Assembly (NCBI GenBank): GCA_024529925.1
Contig: JAFEUB010001124.1
Location: 1-64,000, forward strand
Origin: Ophthalmolycus amberensis
Lineage: Eukaryota; Chordata; Actinopteri; Perciformes; Zoarcidae
Direction: 5' to 3'
DNA: 64,000 nt
In this document: piece by piece, positions 1 to 11,518 of the stretch
Layout of the letters: each line of letters opens with the position of its first letter
Position numbering within the stretch: position 1 is the stretch's first letter
Made by a program: the position numbers and the translations under genes
Notes under the pieces: model-generated
The model's database searches: none
Seen by the model: only the letters and a program-made list of their open reading frames with translations
Told to the model about the DNA's origin: nothing

Positions 1-1388
1 GTCAGTCTCCCACCTGTAGGTGGGGGGGGGTGGGGGTGCGCTGGGGTGGGTGATACAAAGGCATGGGCCCCTGCTGAGCTGGGGGAGGGGGGGCTGGTGG
101 TCTGGGCTGGTTGATGGAGCTGTGGGGGATGGAGTCAGGACTGACCCATTGTCTTTCAAATCTGCAGTAGAACTCATTCAGTTCGTCTGCCAGGCGGAGG
201 TCGTTCATGGAGTGGGGGGTCTTAGACTTGTAATTGGTGATCTGTCTGAGACCTCTCCAGACAGAAGCAGTCATTGGCTGAGAGCTGATGTTGCAGTTTC
301 TCAGAGTACAGTCGTTTAGCATCTCTCACCGCCTTGCTAAACCTGTACTTTGACTCTTTGTACAAGACCTTGTCCCCACTCTTAAAGGCCTGATCTTTCT
401 GCAGCCTTAGCTGTCTGACTTCTGCTGTGAACCAGGGTTTGTCGTTGTTTATAACTCATCCTGGTGCTTGTTGGAACACAGCTGTCCTCACAGAAGCTGA
501 TGTATGAAGTCACAGCCTCTGTATACTCATCCAGACTGTTGGTAGCAGTCCTGAAGACATCCCAGTCTGTACAGTCCAAACACGCCCGAAGGTCCTCCAT
601 AGCTTCACTGGTCCACTTCTTGAATTTCCTCACCACAGGTTTGCAGAGCTTTCGTTTCTGCCTGTAAGCAGGAATCAGATGGACCATGACGTGGTCCGAG
701 GTGTCCCAGTGCAGCACGAGGAACGGCGTGATATGCCCCGCTGATTGTGGTGTAGCAGTGATCTAGAATATTCTTCTCTCTGGTAGGGCATTTTATAAAC
801 TGTCTGTATTTAGGGAGTTCATGGCTGAGGTTTCCTTTGTTAAAGTCACCGAGGACAATAACTAGAGAGTGTGGGTTGGTCCGCTCCACACACCGTATCT
901 GATCGGCGAGTGTCCGCTGTGCTGCCTGCACGTTGCTCTGCGGCGGCATGTAAACACCGATCAGAATGAATGAAGTGAACTCACGGGGGGAGTAAAATTG
1001 TTTACAGTTTATAGTGAAAGATCCCAGATCCGGAGAACAGTGCTGTAGAATCACTGTCACATCGTTACACCAGCCACTGTTGTGTGCAGAGTCCGGTATC
1101 ATTCCACAGAGCCAGGTCTCGGTGAAGCACAAAACGGAAGATGAAGAAAAGTCTCTGTCTTTCCCCACCAGTAGCTGAAGTTCGTCCAGTTTGTTGCACA
1201 GTGAGCGGACTTTTGAAAGAAATATGCATATCCATAAATAAGTAAGTCCGCTGGAGTTGTTCCCCTGATGTTCATGAGCTCATCTCTGGTGAAAGAGCTC
1301 CGGGTATCGCGCAGAAAACGGTATTAACAAAAACACAAAACAATGAGCACCAACACACCGAGCAGCCATCCGCGGCGCCATCTTGAGA
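1..1388 (-). mobile_element. LINE (non-LTR retrotransposon) 5' portion, degenerate, cut by window edge
   Basis: The minus strand encodes pieces of an endonuclease/reverse-transcriptase polyprotein typical of L2/CR1-like fish LINEs. The segment near 605-1168 has an apurinic-endonuclease-like core with TETWL, GVYMPP and VLGDFN motifs, followed by a linker read at about 382-717 and then 2-322. The reading frame changes between these pieces, so the copy is frameshifted and dead. The 5' end is marked by a CAAGATGGCGCC start-like sequence near 1376-1388, read on the minus strand. The reverse-transcriptase domain would lie before base 1. It sits in a kcnq5 intron, antisense to the host gene. The class is inferred from motif style, not a database match. 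Confidence 0.8.
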
Positions 1389-4300
1389 GTGAACAGGACT
1401 CTCATTGACTTATCTTTCGGTTTGGTTCTATCATCCATCTTTCCTTTTTATCACTTGTCTCCTCTCCAATACAAAAACATGCACATCCTGAGGCTCTCAA
1501 ATACAAGCATTCATACACATCCTTACATGCATGCACATATTTCTCTTTTTTCAGCATCCTCTTGCCTCAGGCATCTATTATACTCTTATAACAAATTGTA
1601 TTCAGCTTGAGTCTTTATTCATATTGCCAAATTTTCTAATGATATCCTCATGGAAGTATTTTAGCTAATAGCACAAGGGGAGGAGCATGCAGGGCAGTGA
1701 GGGCTCAGTGATGTAATTTGTTGTTATAAAACACTGAATAAACGTTGGTCTGTAAACAACCACATCAACGTACTGTTTTTCCTTTGAGCCTGGTGTCATA
1801 TATGAACTCTATATTCTTGCAGAGGAAGCCAAAGAATGCAAAAAGTAAATAACCAAATTAAGCAGATTTTGAATTTTTGAGATTCAGCCTCACCTGCACG
1901 TCAAGAGCAGCATTTCCACTGCAGAGCTGGAGAGGCAGAATAAAAAGCCACACTGTACAACTGGAGCTGCCTTACTTTATTTATCAGCTAGATTTATTTA
2001 TTAATCTTCAAAGTAATATATCACAGATGCGCAGTGATAAAACACAGCTGTAGGACAAAAATAATTACATGAAAAGTAAGAACAAAGTTCTGCATCTTAA
2101 TACCCTCTGTGAAGTGTGTCGAAAGGTTACTGGCCTCGCACTGGTGACTCAGGCACTTGTTGCCATGGCCCATCTGAATCCACATAGTTAAATTGGGATA
2201 TGAACACGAAGTGCGCAAGTCACCAAATTGCAGCCTTTTTCAAATGGTGCTGTAGATGTTCATTTTCCTCTACTGAGCTCAATTGCCTCCATTCTGCTGC
2301 TTCTAAAAGTCGATGGTCGGCGAATCAAAGTGTCAACAGAAACTCTGCGGTCTTACTTTATATTTTGTAGCCTTCATACATAGTCTTACAAAGGATCATT
2401 GCATTTACATTCAGGTTGGCTTCATGCAACATGAAAAATTATTAACAGTAAGAAGCACAAGAAAAAATAGGCACGGGTAAATATGGGTAAAGAAGCTCTT
2501 TGTTTCACCTCACAAAACATTCAGAGTTACATATTTTCTCTCCTTTGTTTCTGCATCATGTAACACATCACCGTTTGTCTCCCCTTGGTTTTTTAGGTAA
2601 AATTCTTAGTAATAAACAGAAGCTACTGAGGAGGCGTACCACTCGGAAACATAGGTACAAAGCAGTTCTGCTCCCCTGTTATATGACGTTTTATTCAGGA
2701 ATGCTGACTAATTCTTGGTGCATGGGTATCTGTAGGAGGCTGTGTGCCCTCAGACAGGGCAGAGTAATTGAATATTGCAGGGAGACATCAGTCACCTTCG
2801 TAGTAATACACGATCTGCCTTTGTTTGATCTTTGCCTGAGCAATGCGCTACGTCTGCTTGTTGTGATTTTGGTTTTAACTACATTTGCTCTCAGAATATT
2901 TGAACCAGGATTCATTGTTGGTAGCAGATCGATCCCCTGTGAAATAATGAACATCTGTAAGCTTTTTCCTGACTGAAGAATAATTTTACGTCACAGACCG
3001 ACATCATGTTTTTCTTTATGCAGCTCCTGGAGTTACATCTCAACTTCTTATCACACTGTACACCTCGTATTGTAGATACAAACTTTAATTTATAATTATT
3101 TGTACTATGTTTCTGGTCACTCAAACACGTCATGTTCCTCTGTATCCACAATCAAAGACAAGTGATATTCTATATTTTTTCTTGTCAACAAAGCTAGTGA
3201 GAAGACTAAAAACCAGCGATGGATTGAGCAATTAGCAAGGTAGCTGGCTAACTGGCCAGCCGCTGAATTAGTAAATCATGACAAGTTCATCCACACACAC
3301 TCTTGTCATAGCCATCGCCAGGTATCTCAAATGTATGTGATATTGGTTGTTTTCCATCCACCGTGACGTAATCGTGACTTAAAAGGGTCTATAAAGCTCC
3401 ATTGTTGTCCATAATCTATTAAAAACTGATCGATGAGCCACACTGTTGCACTGGGTGACGTTACCATTAACATGACCACTCTTTTATTTTGACGCAATCC
3501 CACACTCACTGTCCTGCTGATGTAAATCCTGACTAGAGCACCAAATGTGTATTAATCCACAGCTGAAAGTACTGAAAATAACCATTTACTGCCATTTGAG
3601 CATCGTTTGATAAAGCCTATCAGCTGTACAATTTACTGAGCCATTTTTAGAAACAACAAAACATATTTTTGACCCGTTTTTAAAGATTGACTGCTTCAGT
3701 TGGAACCATTGAGCAGTTGCCACAAAGAGGGACACAAAGACACACAAAAACATTGTTGGTTTTGGTCTTCTCATTTGATTGGCCAACACTAACATAAATA
3801 TAGATACAAGCCTTATCCTTTGATGTAAAACTACTCATGCAATACACAATACCGCTTTTAAATGAGCCATGCCTGAAGCTAGTGCACTGTATTTGCATGC
3901 AGTCATTATATAAAGCGGCACAATAACAGAATCAGCCGCTCCCTTACTTTCTCTTCTTCTCATTGTCCTGTTCCTTCCTTTACACAAGTCTTTTTCATCA
4001 CTTTTCTTTCATAACCTCCCTTTCATGACTCGTTACATGGCATTTATGTACAATAAATCCTTTTGCTTTAAATGGTGATGGAGGGTATGGTAAGAAACGT
4101 GTTACGATACAAGCACAAATGAAAGTAACAACATTTAACCATATAATATGACAATGTGACATTTCATTTTGCAACATGCTAAATAATTGGTCATATCAAA
4201 TGACATACTTTAGCTAATGCAGTGGATAAAAACACATCAAGACACAACCTACACACACAGTGGAAACATCAAACCTAACCTGAGCTTGCATTTTGTGGAA

Positions 4301-4595
4301 AGCACCTGCTACAATGCTGCGATGCATGCTCGTCTTTTTCCATCTTGTCCTGCAGCCCCTCAGCCTCATACCAGAAGATAAAGTTCTGGATGATTACATA
4401 AGACAAGATTGTGTAAAGGAACGGCATTATGACATGAGGCTTGGATGATTTATGTTGCTGCTCTTATAGACTTTCAACATTAACATATCTTCATATGTCA
4501 TTCCACCTCTTCACAACATCATTCCCTTCTTATTCTTCTCCTCACTCCAACTCCCCTCCCTACCACTGTTCATTCATCCCTATTTCACCCTACAG
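1389..4595 (+). other. kcnq5 intron, no coding exon seen
   Basis: No channel-like coding segment is visible. The longest open stretch (2500-2976) resembles no KCNQ domain and lacks convincing codon structure. A dispersed repeat lies at about 3430-3810 and recurs at 47930-48310 (listed separately). The rest is AT-rich unique-looking sequence ending in a pyrimidine tract and the CAG acceptor before 4596. Confidence 0.5.
3430..3810 (+). repeat. dispersed repeat, copy 1 of 2 in window
   Basis: This stretch shares several blocks, in the same order and orientation, with 47930-48310. Examples are GAGCCACACTGTTGCACTGG, GAGCACCAAATGTGTATTAA, CTTCAGTTGGAA and a GTTGTTGGTTTT-type block. No open frame or terminal repeat is evident, so it is an unclassified interspersed family. 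It lies in a kcnq5 intron. Confidence 0.6.
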
Positions 4596-4817
4596 TCAGA
4601 AGTGAGCTTCAAAGACCGGGGTGAGGATGGCGAGGCCCCCGAGGTCAGAGCATCAAAAACAGGCAGGCGTCAGTGAACGAACGGCGGTCTCCGGTGGCTG
4701 AGGCCGGGACAGAGGCCACGAGCCCTGCCAAGGTACAGAAGAGCTGGAGCTTCAACGACCGCACGCGCTTCAGACCCTCACTCCGCCTTAAGAGCCAGTC
4801 GCGCTCCACCACTGACG
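4596..4817 (+). CDS. kcnq5: kcnq5 exon: linker between helices A and B, with two frameshifts
   Basis: First channel exon in the window. KCNQ5 (Kv7.5) is a voltage-gated potassium channel subunit of the neuronal M-current. This exon encodes the cytoplasmic linker before helix B. It begins after a CCCTACAG acceptor and ends at GAC G|GTGAGT, phase 1 out. Recognisable pieces are VSFKDR, then VRMA, then PRGQSIKNRQASV, ERRSP, and VQKSWSFNDRTRFRPSLRLK. These pieces lie in three successive frames: an extra G in the GGGG run at about 4618-4621 and another single base at about 4634-4640 (GAGGCCCCCGAGG) each shift the frame by +1. Without them the exon is 220 nt, which fits phase 0 in and phase 1 out and joins correctly to the next exon. 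Because every later exon is intact, assembly error in homopolymers is the simplest explanation; a real lesion cannot be excluded. Kv7.5 is preferred over other KCNQ members because of the tail and terminal residues in the last exon. Confidence 0.88.
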
Positions 4818-5717
4818 GTGAGTGACACTGTCCCATTATTCCCCTTCCAGACACCGTTTAACTTAGCTTTGGATTAATTAGCAGTTCTAGGTTTGGTGGC
4901 GATTGTTACAAATTCAAGGTAGAATTCATTGTCATTCTCTCATTACTCGGCACAGTGCTACATTGAATGCACAGTGCTACATTGAATGAGATTTAAAAAA
5001 AAAAAAAAGCTTTTTGAGGTTGATTAATTACAAAACACAAAATCATAAAGAATAGTTTAACATTTTGAAAATATTGCGTGTGTTCACCTAGTGCTAGCTG
5101 AGAGCTCATTAATTAGCACCTTAAGAAGAAAGTCTTGTCTTGGCCGGGCACTTTAACTGAGTGTTATTGTCACCGTGAGGTTGCCAGGTAATTAAAATAG
5201 CTACAGTGTAGTGGTGCCATTGGTTTTATTTGGACTGAGCCAAGTTTCCCCGTGCTTCTAGTTTTTATGCTAAGCTAACTGTTCTGTGGCTCTCGCTTCA
5301 TATTAGCAAACATAAATGAAATCCTTCAAATCAAACTCTCAGCAAGAAAGAGAATACAAAATGTCAAACAATTCCTTCAAGTCCAATCATGAGGTAACTG
5401 TAGCCCCCAGCATCACTACATGTATGTAATTGAGGTTTATTTACTGACCATCCAACCCACAAATGGTTGTGCCCACTAATTCAGGCAAATGAGTTGGGGA
5501 ATGCTAATGGTTATTTGTGCTTACTTCGTTCGGCCTAGCGGTGCCGGCCTGGCAAGCCCTCCTGGGTAACAGCCAGCTGGTGTTTGTGGTGGGTGGACTG
5601 ATGGATTGATGGAAGGTGGGGGTGTTGAGTTCCAGCAGCCACAAGGGAACTCAGAGGCGGCCAGCTGGCTGAGGCCTACTGGTGGAGAGGAATCAATAAC
5701 CAAGCTAGCCAAAACAT
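4818..5717 (+). other. kcnq5 intron segment with a teleost interspersed repeat fragment
   Basis: A stretch near 5080-5330 (CTAGCTGAGAGCTC, then GAGCCAAGTTTCCCC and TTTTTATGCTAAGCTAAC) resembles a common fish interspersed repeat often seen in introns and UTRs; this is recalled from general experience, not searched. No coding signal was found between the exon donor and the TA array. Confidence 0.4.
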
Positions 5718-7130
5718 ATATAGCCAAATATATCTATATAGATATAGATATATATATCTATGTAATATATATAGATATATATATCATATATATAGATATA
5801 TATATCATATATATATGATATATATATATCATATCTATGTAGATATATATAGATATATATATCATATATATATCATATATATATCTGATATATATATATA
5901 TATAGATATATATATCATATATATCATATATATATCTATATATATCTATATATATATATATCTAGATATATATATCTAGATATATATATATATATCTAGA
6001 TATATATATATATATATCATATATATATCTAGATATATAGATATATATTATCTAGATATATATATATAGATCTAGATCTATATATATCTAGATCAGATAT
6101 ATATATATCTAGATATATATATCTAGATATATATAGATATATATATCTAGATATATATATATATATTATCTAGATATATATATATATAATATAGATCTAG
6201 ATCTAGATATATATATCTATATATATATATCTAGATATATATATCTAGATATATATATATATATATATCTAGATATATATATATATATATCTAGATATAT
6301 ATCTAGATATATAGATATATATATCTAGATATATATCTAGATATAGATATATATATATATATATATCTAGATATATATATAGATATATATATATCTAGAT
6401 ATATATATATATATATATATCTAGATATATATCTAGATATATATATCTAGATATCTATATATATATATATCTAGATATATAGATATATATATATCTAGAT
6501 ATATAGATATATATATATCTATATATATATATATCTAGATATATATAGATATATATATCTAGATATATATAGATATATATATATCTAGATATATATAGAT
6601 ATATATATCATATAGATATATATATATATATCATATAGATATATATATATATATCATATAGATATATATATATCATATAGATATATATATATATCATATA
6701 GATATATATATATATCATATAGATATATATATATATATCATATAGATATATATATATATATCATATAGATATAGATATATATCATATAGATATAGATAAT
6801 ATCATATAGATATAGATATATATCTATAGATATATATCATATAGATTATATCATATAGATATATATCATATATATATATCATATAGATATATATCATATA
6901 GATAGATATATATAGATAGATATCATATAGATAGATATCATATAGATATATCATATAGATAGATATCATATAGATAGATATCATATAGATAGATATCATA
7001 TAGATATAGATATAGATATAGATATATATATATATAGATATATCTATCTATATATCTATCTATATATCTATCTATATATCTATATATATCTATATATATA
7101 TATATCTATATCTATCTATCTATATCTATA

Positions 7131-7189
<59 letters not shown>

Positions 7190-7195
7190 TATAAT
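5718..7195. repeat. TA-rich satellite-like array (TATATCTAGA / CATATAGATA units)
   Basis: About 1.5 kb is built almost only from TA, GATA, CTAGATATA and CATATAGATA units. The composition drifts along the array: TATATC/CATATA first, then repeated CTAGATATATAT, then CATATAGATATA, and finally pure TA. Every block is nearly self-complementary, so each strand can fold on itself. Translations across it are meaningless tyrosine/isoleucine strings. It lies in the kcnq5 intron between 4817 and 9396. Length is likely polymorphic and prone to assembly error. Confidence 0.95.
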
Positions 7196-7318
7196 AATAA
7201 TATTCAGTATAATATGATATATAAATACCATATAATCATAAATATACAATATAAATATCATGAATATATTATAATGAAATATAAATATCATATATAGTCT
7301 AATTAGAACAAGTATATT

Positions 7319-8393
7319 TTAAGATGCCCCTATGAACCTTGTTTGTTGGAGAAACACCCAATCAGTGCGGTGAGGAAACCTGCATGTTTTTATGACAGTT
7401 ATTTGTAAAGGAACTTTGCTCTTCTGAGTGGCAAACCTCTCAATGACCTTCTTATTGAAGCCAGGCATGTCCCTGACAAGTTCCTTCTCCATGGAGAGCA
7501 TAGCCAGAGCATTAAAACGCTCTTGTACGTTACCAGCTGGCAGTGGGTGGAAATGTCCGTCGTCTCGTCTGCTTGAATGGCGATAAAATCAGCGTTCTTT
7601 ACTTCCTCCAGAATGTAATCCCTTACAGCCGACAGCATGCAGTCCAACAGCTCATTTTGTACAGTCTTCGACGTCCCTTTAAAAACGCTGGCTGTCTCCA
7701 GGTGCTCCTCCAGCACACCGGGACGCAACAAAATCCACCAGTCCCTTGAACACGCCAGGGTTGTCCGAGGAGTCAGTCTCGTCATGCCCACGCAAAGCCA
7801 ACTCAAAAGCCCCACAAAACGTGACACAATCAAATACTTTTGAAAAAATGTTCCGGTTTTTATCCACCTCCTCGTGTTTCTTTACCGCAAGCCGGTGACC
7901 GTTGTCCAGCTGGGTAGCGAGAACACGCGAGATGAGAACTAGACGCGAGAGACACGGGCACTCGCAGCCATGGGCCAGATGAGAATGGCCCTCCCGGAAG
8001 TCTTTTTTAGGGCGCTGATTGGCTAAATTGTAAGTCACTCATTTATTTCTTTAATCAGTGATTGGCTAAGCTGCTTATTAGACCCGTCTTCCTTGGGCCA
8101 AATCGATCTGGCCCCAGCACGTGCACGCGCAGTAGAGACTTGCACGGGGACAGCTGAGAGGTGCACCAGCGGAGAGGACAAGAAGGGAAAAGCATTTATT
8201 TTGCGCAGATATCCTATTTTACAAATATTACTGGGTATATTACATAGCTCAAAAACACAAATATTGACAATTTGTATAATTTATTAATATTATTATTTTT
8301 TTAAACAATTAATATAATTATTATTTTTTTTTTTTTGTGGCTCAAGGTGGGTGGGGCCAGGCCCCGTGGCCCTCTATTGGCCGGCCGCCACTG
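7319..8393 (-). mobile_element. hAT-type DNA transposon fragment with DUF4371 (ZMYM/ZBED5-like) domain, frameshifted
   Basis: Reading from 8393 on the minus strand, the element begins CAGTGGCGGCCGGCC, a terminus also seen in variant form at 20083 and 24219. It then encodes a DUF4371-like segment: KNRNIFSKVFDCVTF and ALRGHDETDSS, then after a frameshift near 7690-7720 ELLDCMLSAVRDYILEEV and FIAIQADETTDIS. The motif QADETTDIS carries the family's first catalytic Asp region. A third frame continues with MEKELVRDMPGFN. The 3' part, including the dimerisation domain, is missing where the element meets the TA array. It is a dead copy antisense to kcnq5. Confidence 0.8.
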
Positions 8394-9395
8394 TTTGCAT
8401 GCATTGCTGTTTAATCACTAATATCACAATAGTCAGACTTTGATAAGGTCCGTGTGACCTTTACTTTACAGGTAATGCAGCTAGATGTTTGCTCTGGGAC
8501 ACCCTTACTTCAGGTTTCCTAAAGCTTCACAAATTATAATTTTTTTATTAAGTGTATCAAATAGCCAATGTGAAAGTGGTGGCTTAATAGTGATTACCCA
8601 CCGATGCTCCAATGCTGCACTCCTACAGAGTAGTTTAGCTTCTTTGAGCTCATTGCTTTTGGTTTTCTGGCCCACAAACTCTGCTCTCATCAAACTTGTC
8701 TCCAGCAGCAGCAGCAGGCAGCCGGCAGCCGTTTTCAATGAAAAATCTCTAGTAAACCCACTGTATGCTCCCCACTTAGCACCAAATGGCAGACAGGTGA
8801 AGTTAGCGACTATAGCTGGTGCGCATAGGGGAGCATTTAGCAGCTAAAGTCAGATATTTCCCTCCGAGACCAAACGCACACCTTAAAATGACAAATTTAG
8901 ATTTCCATTCCTCGGGTGGATGAAAACACAACATGCTGGCAAGTCTGCCTGACTGTAACAATTTTAAAAGGTGATAATATGTCTGTTCTGTTTTCAGCTT
9001 GTTCCACCATCCTCCCACAAAATGTAAAATGCAGCGTAACATTCTTTTAAATATCACATAATGTTGCGTCTGAAAGTGACATGGAGGAAGGAATTATGTT
9101 CTTTTTCAAAAATCAGTTACTGAAATGTTGCCATGATTGTGAGAGTAAAAACCTCCCTGTTCTACAACCACGCAGGGAGGACTGATAATAGTGGCACGAA
9201 TCTGATCACTTACTGCGTGTCAGCTGAGGTTTCAGAGTAGTAAGACTAATGCAACACAAGTAAATGCACTCTCCAAGTCCCTGCCTCACAGTAAACTGTT
9301 TTATGCATTCATGTAAAATGTTGCTGGGGACATAATGTAGTCTGATCTATGAACAATATTGAATTCATCCTCCTTTTCTGTATCCTCTTTCCCAG
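8394..9395 (+). other. kcnq5 intron segment with dispersed teleost repeat
   Basis: About 8690-9060 carries a familiar fish interspersed sequence (AGCGACTATAGCTGGTG, GGAGCATTTAGCAGCTAAAG, CAGATATTTCCCTCC). A short CAGCAG run lies at 8704-8717. No coding exon is seen. The segment ends in the pyrimidine tract and tandem CAGCAG acceptor of the next kcnq5 exon. Confidence 0.4.
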
Positions 9396-9504
9396 CAGAC
9401 TCCAACATGGCAGGGGAGGATGGCTACGATGAGAAAGGCTGTCACTGCGAGATCTCGGTAGAGGACTTGCTGCCCTCCGTAAAGTCTGTCATTAGAGCCG
9501 TCAG
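9396..9504 (+). CDS. kcnq5: kcnq5 exon: lead-in to helix B
   Basis: The exon encodes DSNMAGEDGYDEKGCHCEIS and then VEDLLPSVKSVIRAV, matching the conserved KCNQ segment YDEKGC..(S)VEDL that precedes calmodulin-binding helix B. It enters in phase 1 (completing GAC from the previous exon) and leaves in phase 2 at TCAG|GTGAGT. The acceptor is CCCAG CAG ACTCC, a NAGNAG tandem site: use of the first AG (exon from 9396) adds one alanine, and use of the second (from 9399) omits it. Both keep frame. Confidence 0.93.
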
Positions 9505-11386
9505 GTGAGTCAAAGCCTCATTCGATCCAGCTAATACTGTATTAGTTATACTGCCAAGCTTGCATGCAAACAAACCCCAATATCAACCCCCTGCTAGCAG
9601 CTTACCTGATTGAACATGCTCAGGGGATTAAAGTGACCGAGGACATATTTTTAGAGATCATCTCGGGTTCATGTGATTGGATACAGTGTTGCGACAGGAA
9701 ATATGGTTAGTGGGAGCATTAACAATGAAAAGCTATGTAAAGTGACAGAACCATGATGTGAAACATAGTCAGGCAGGAGCAGGACTTTTTTGATGAAAGA
9801 ATTAAGTCTTAAATATGTTTACATTGTGGTTCAACTGTTTTAAGAAGAAAGACCCAGATAAAATCTAAACAAAAGATTGATTTAGAGATATCATAATTCA
9901 TACTTGTGTTTTATAAATTTAAAGTTAGAAAAAGAAAAAATACATTTTTTTCAAGTTTTTACTGTGGGATGAAAACAGCAAAGTGCTAATTGTTCATCTG
10001 TTAATGTTAGGGACAGATGCAGTTTTCATACAAAGGACCACATGTTTAAGTAAAAGCTGCTTTAAGAAAGCTATTTTATTTTAAAGTCTTGCTTTTTAGA
10101 AAGTTTGCAACAATAATCTTCACAGTATGGCATCACAATGCTTTTTTATTGTTTGAATATATTAAAAGACACTCTTATTTAAAAACAATCTTCCGTGTGT
10201 GTGTGAGAGAGAGAAGGATTGTAAATATTACAACTATTACAGTGGCGGCATTCAGCTGTTGATAGTTCATTCGAACACCCCAAGTCACTGTTTCCATGAC
10301 TTTGCAAAATTAAACAAACACTTACTTTTAATGTATAATATACTGTAGATTTTATAGCTTCAGGTCCCATTCCTAAAGGATACAAATCTTACTTGTATGT
10401 CTCTGCATTTTGGCGTCTTCTATAATAATCACTTATGATGCAGCATAGATCTTTTAAATGCATGAAACTTAGCGTCAACAATAAAATGCTATGATGAAGA
10501 ATGCCTTATTATAGATTATAGCAAAATATATATTTATGGTAAATGGTTATGTTCAATGGAGCTGTACAGCGCCTTTCTAGTCTTTCGACCAATCAAAGCT
10601 CTTTTACACTAAATGCTATTCACCCATTGATAAACTGATTCAGGAGCAATTGGGGGGGGGGGGGGGGGGGGGGGCACATCGACAAGGACCAGAGGAGCTG
10701 CGGATCGAACCACCAATCTTCTGATTGAGTGATGACCCGCTCTATCTTCTGAGCCACACTGTTGATATTGTGCATCAGAAAGCATTATGTGTGTTTATGA
10801 GTGTGGTTACAAAGCATTATATTTCACTGTGAATACTCATATAAACCACTATAAATGTTATTTTACATTATGGTGGAAGAGTTAAACTCTTAACCGATAA
10901 TACCTAATGTTGACTGTTGCTTAATTAATCCTGAATATTTGATGTTCTGTTGAAATACTTCACATTTGAAGCCAGGCTTAGTTGTATTCCTCTTAGTCCT
11001 TAAGGACCCTAACCCAGATTCCTTCCCCACACATTCAGTCAAATTCTCTTGAATTTTTCCTTGAGGCTTCGCAGGTGCATAAATTCAGAGCTGCTTTTTC
11101 AGCATGTTAGTTTTACTTTTACGCAGCTAAAATAAGCAGCCACAACCTCACTGGATGTTTTTATAATGTTCAAGAGATTGTTCAGGTGTTCTGACTGTTT
11201 GCATTGGTGTGAAGAAACACTTTGAAATAAAACAAGGAAAATAAGTACGGTTTGGTGTGTTTTCATTTGCGACAGTTTTTAAAATGTCTCTCAGCTTCTG
11301 GGTAGTGACTGCAGGCCATGTGTAAACTGACTGTCTAAGAGCTCCTCCTTGTGGCTGATTTATGAATTTATCTGCGGTTTGTGCAG
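9505..11386 (+). other. kcnq5 intron
   Basis: AT-rich intron with no coding signal. It contains the SINE listed at 10540-10765 and short A/T-rich runs. The 3' end has CTGCGGTTTGTGCAG before the next exon. Confidence 0.5.
10540..10765 (-). mobile_element. tRNA-derived SINE with 23-nt poly-G tract
   Basis: On the minus strand from about 10765, the sequence begins with a tRNA-like head: TGTGGCTCAGAAGATAGAGC (A-box region), then GGTTCGATCC (B box) in the usual spacing. It continues into a SINE body containing AAAGGCGCTGTACAGC and ends in ACCATTTACCAT. The body is interrupted by an unbroken run of 23 C on this strand (G at 10652-10674 on the plus strand). A tRNA-like RNA polymerase III promoter plus a tail is the hallmark of fish tRNA-SINEs. 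It is not a functional tRNA gene: no matching acceptor stem was identified. Confidence 0.7.
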
Positions 11387-11518
11387 GATAATGAAGTTCC
11401 ATGTTGCCAAGAAGAAGTTTAAGGAGACCCTGCGTCCTTACGATGTCAAGGATGTGATTGAACAGTACTCTGCCGGTCACTTGGACATGCTGTGTCGCAT
11501 CAAGAGCCTGCAGACCAG
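11387..11518 (+). CDS. kcnq5: kcnq5 exon: calmodulin-binding helix B and helix C
   Basis: Encodes IMKFHVAKKKFKETLRPYDV, then KDVIEQYSAGHLDMLCRIKS and LQTR, nearly invariant across KCNQ channels. The first half is helix B, which with helix A cradles calmodulin; the second half is helix C, which begins the tetramer-forming stalk. The exon follows TTTGTGCAG, enters in phase 2 (completing AGG, Arg) and ends ACC AG|GTGGGA in phase 2. No substitution breaks the motif. Confidence 0.96.

Noticed and set aside
2500..2976. 158-codon plus-strand frame in a kcnq5 intron
   Set aside because: No KCNQ or other motif; hydrophobic and Arg-rich by chance.
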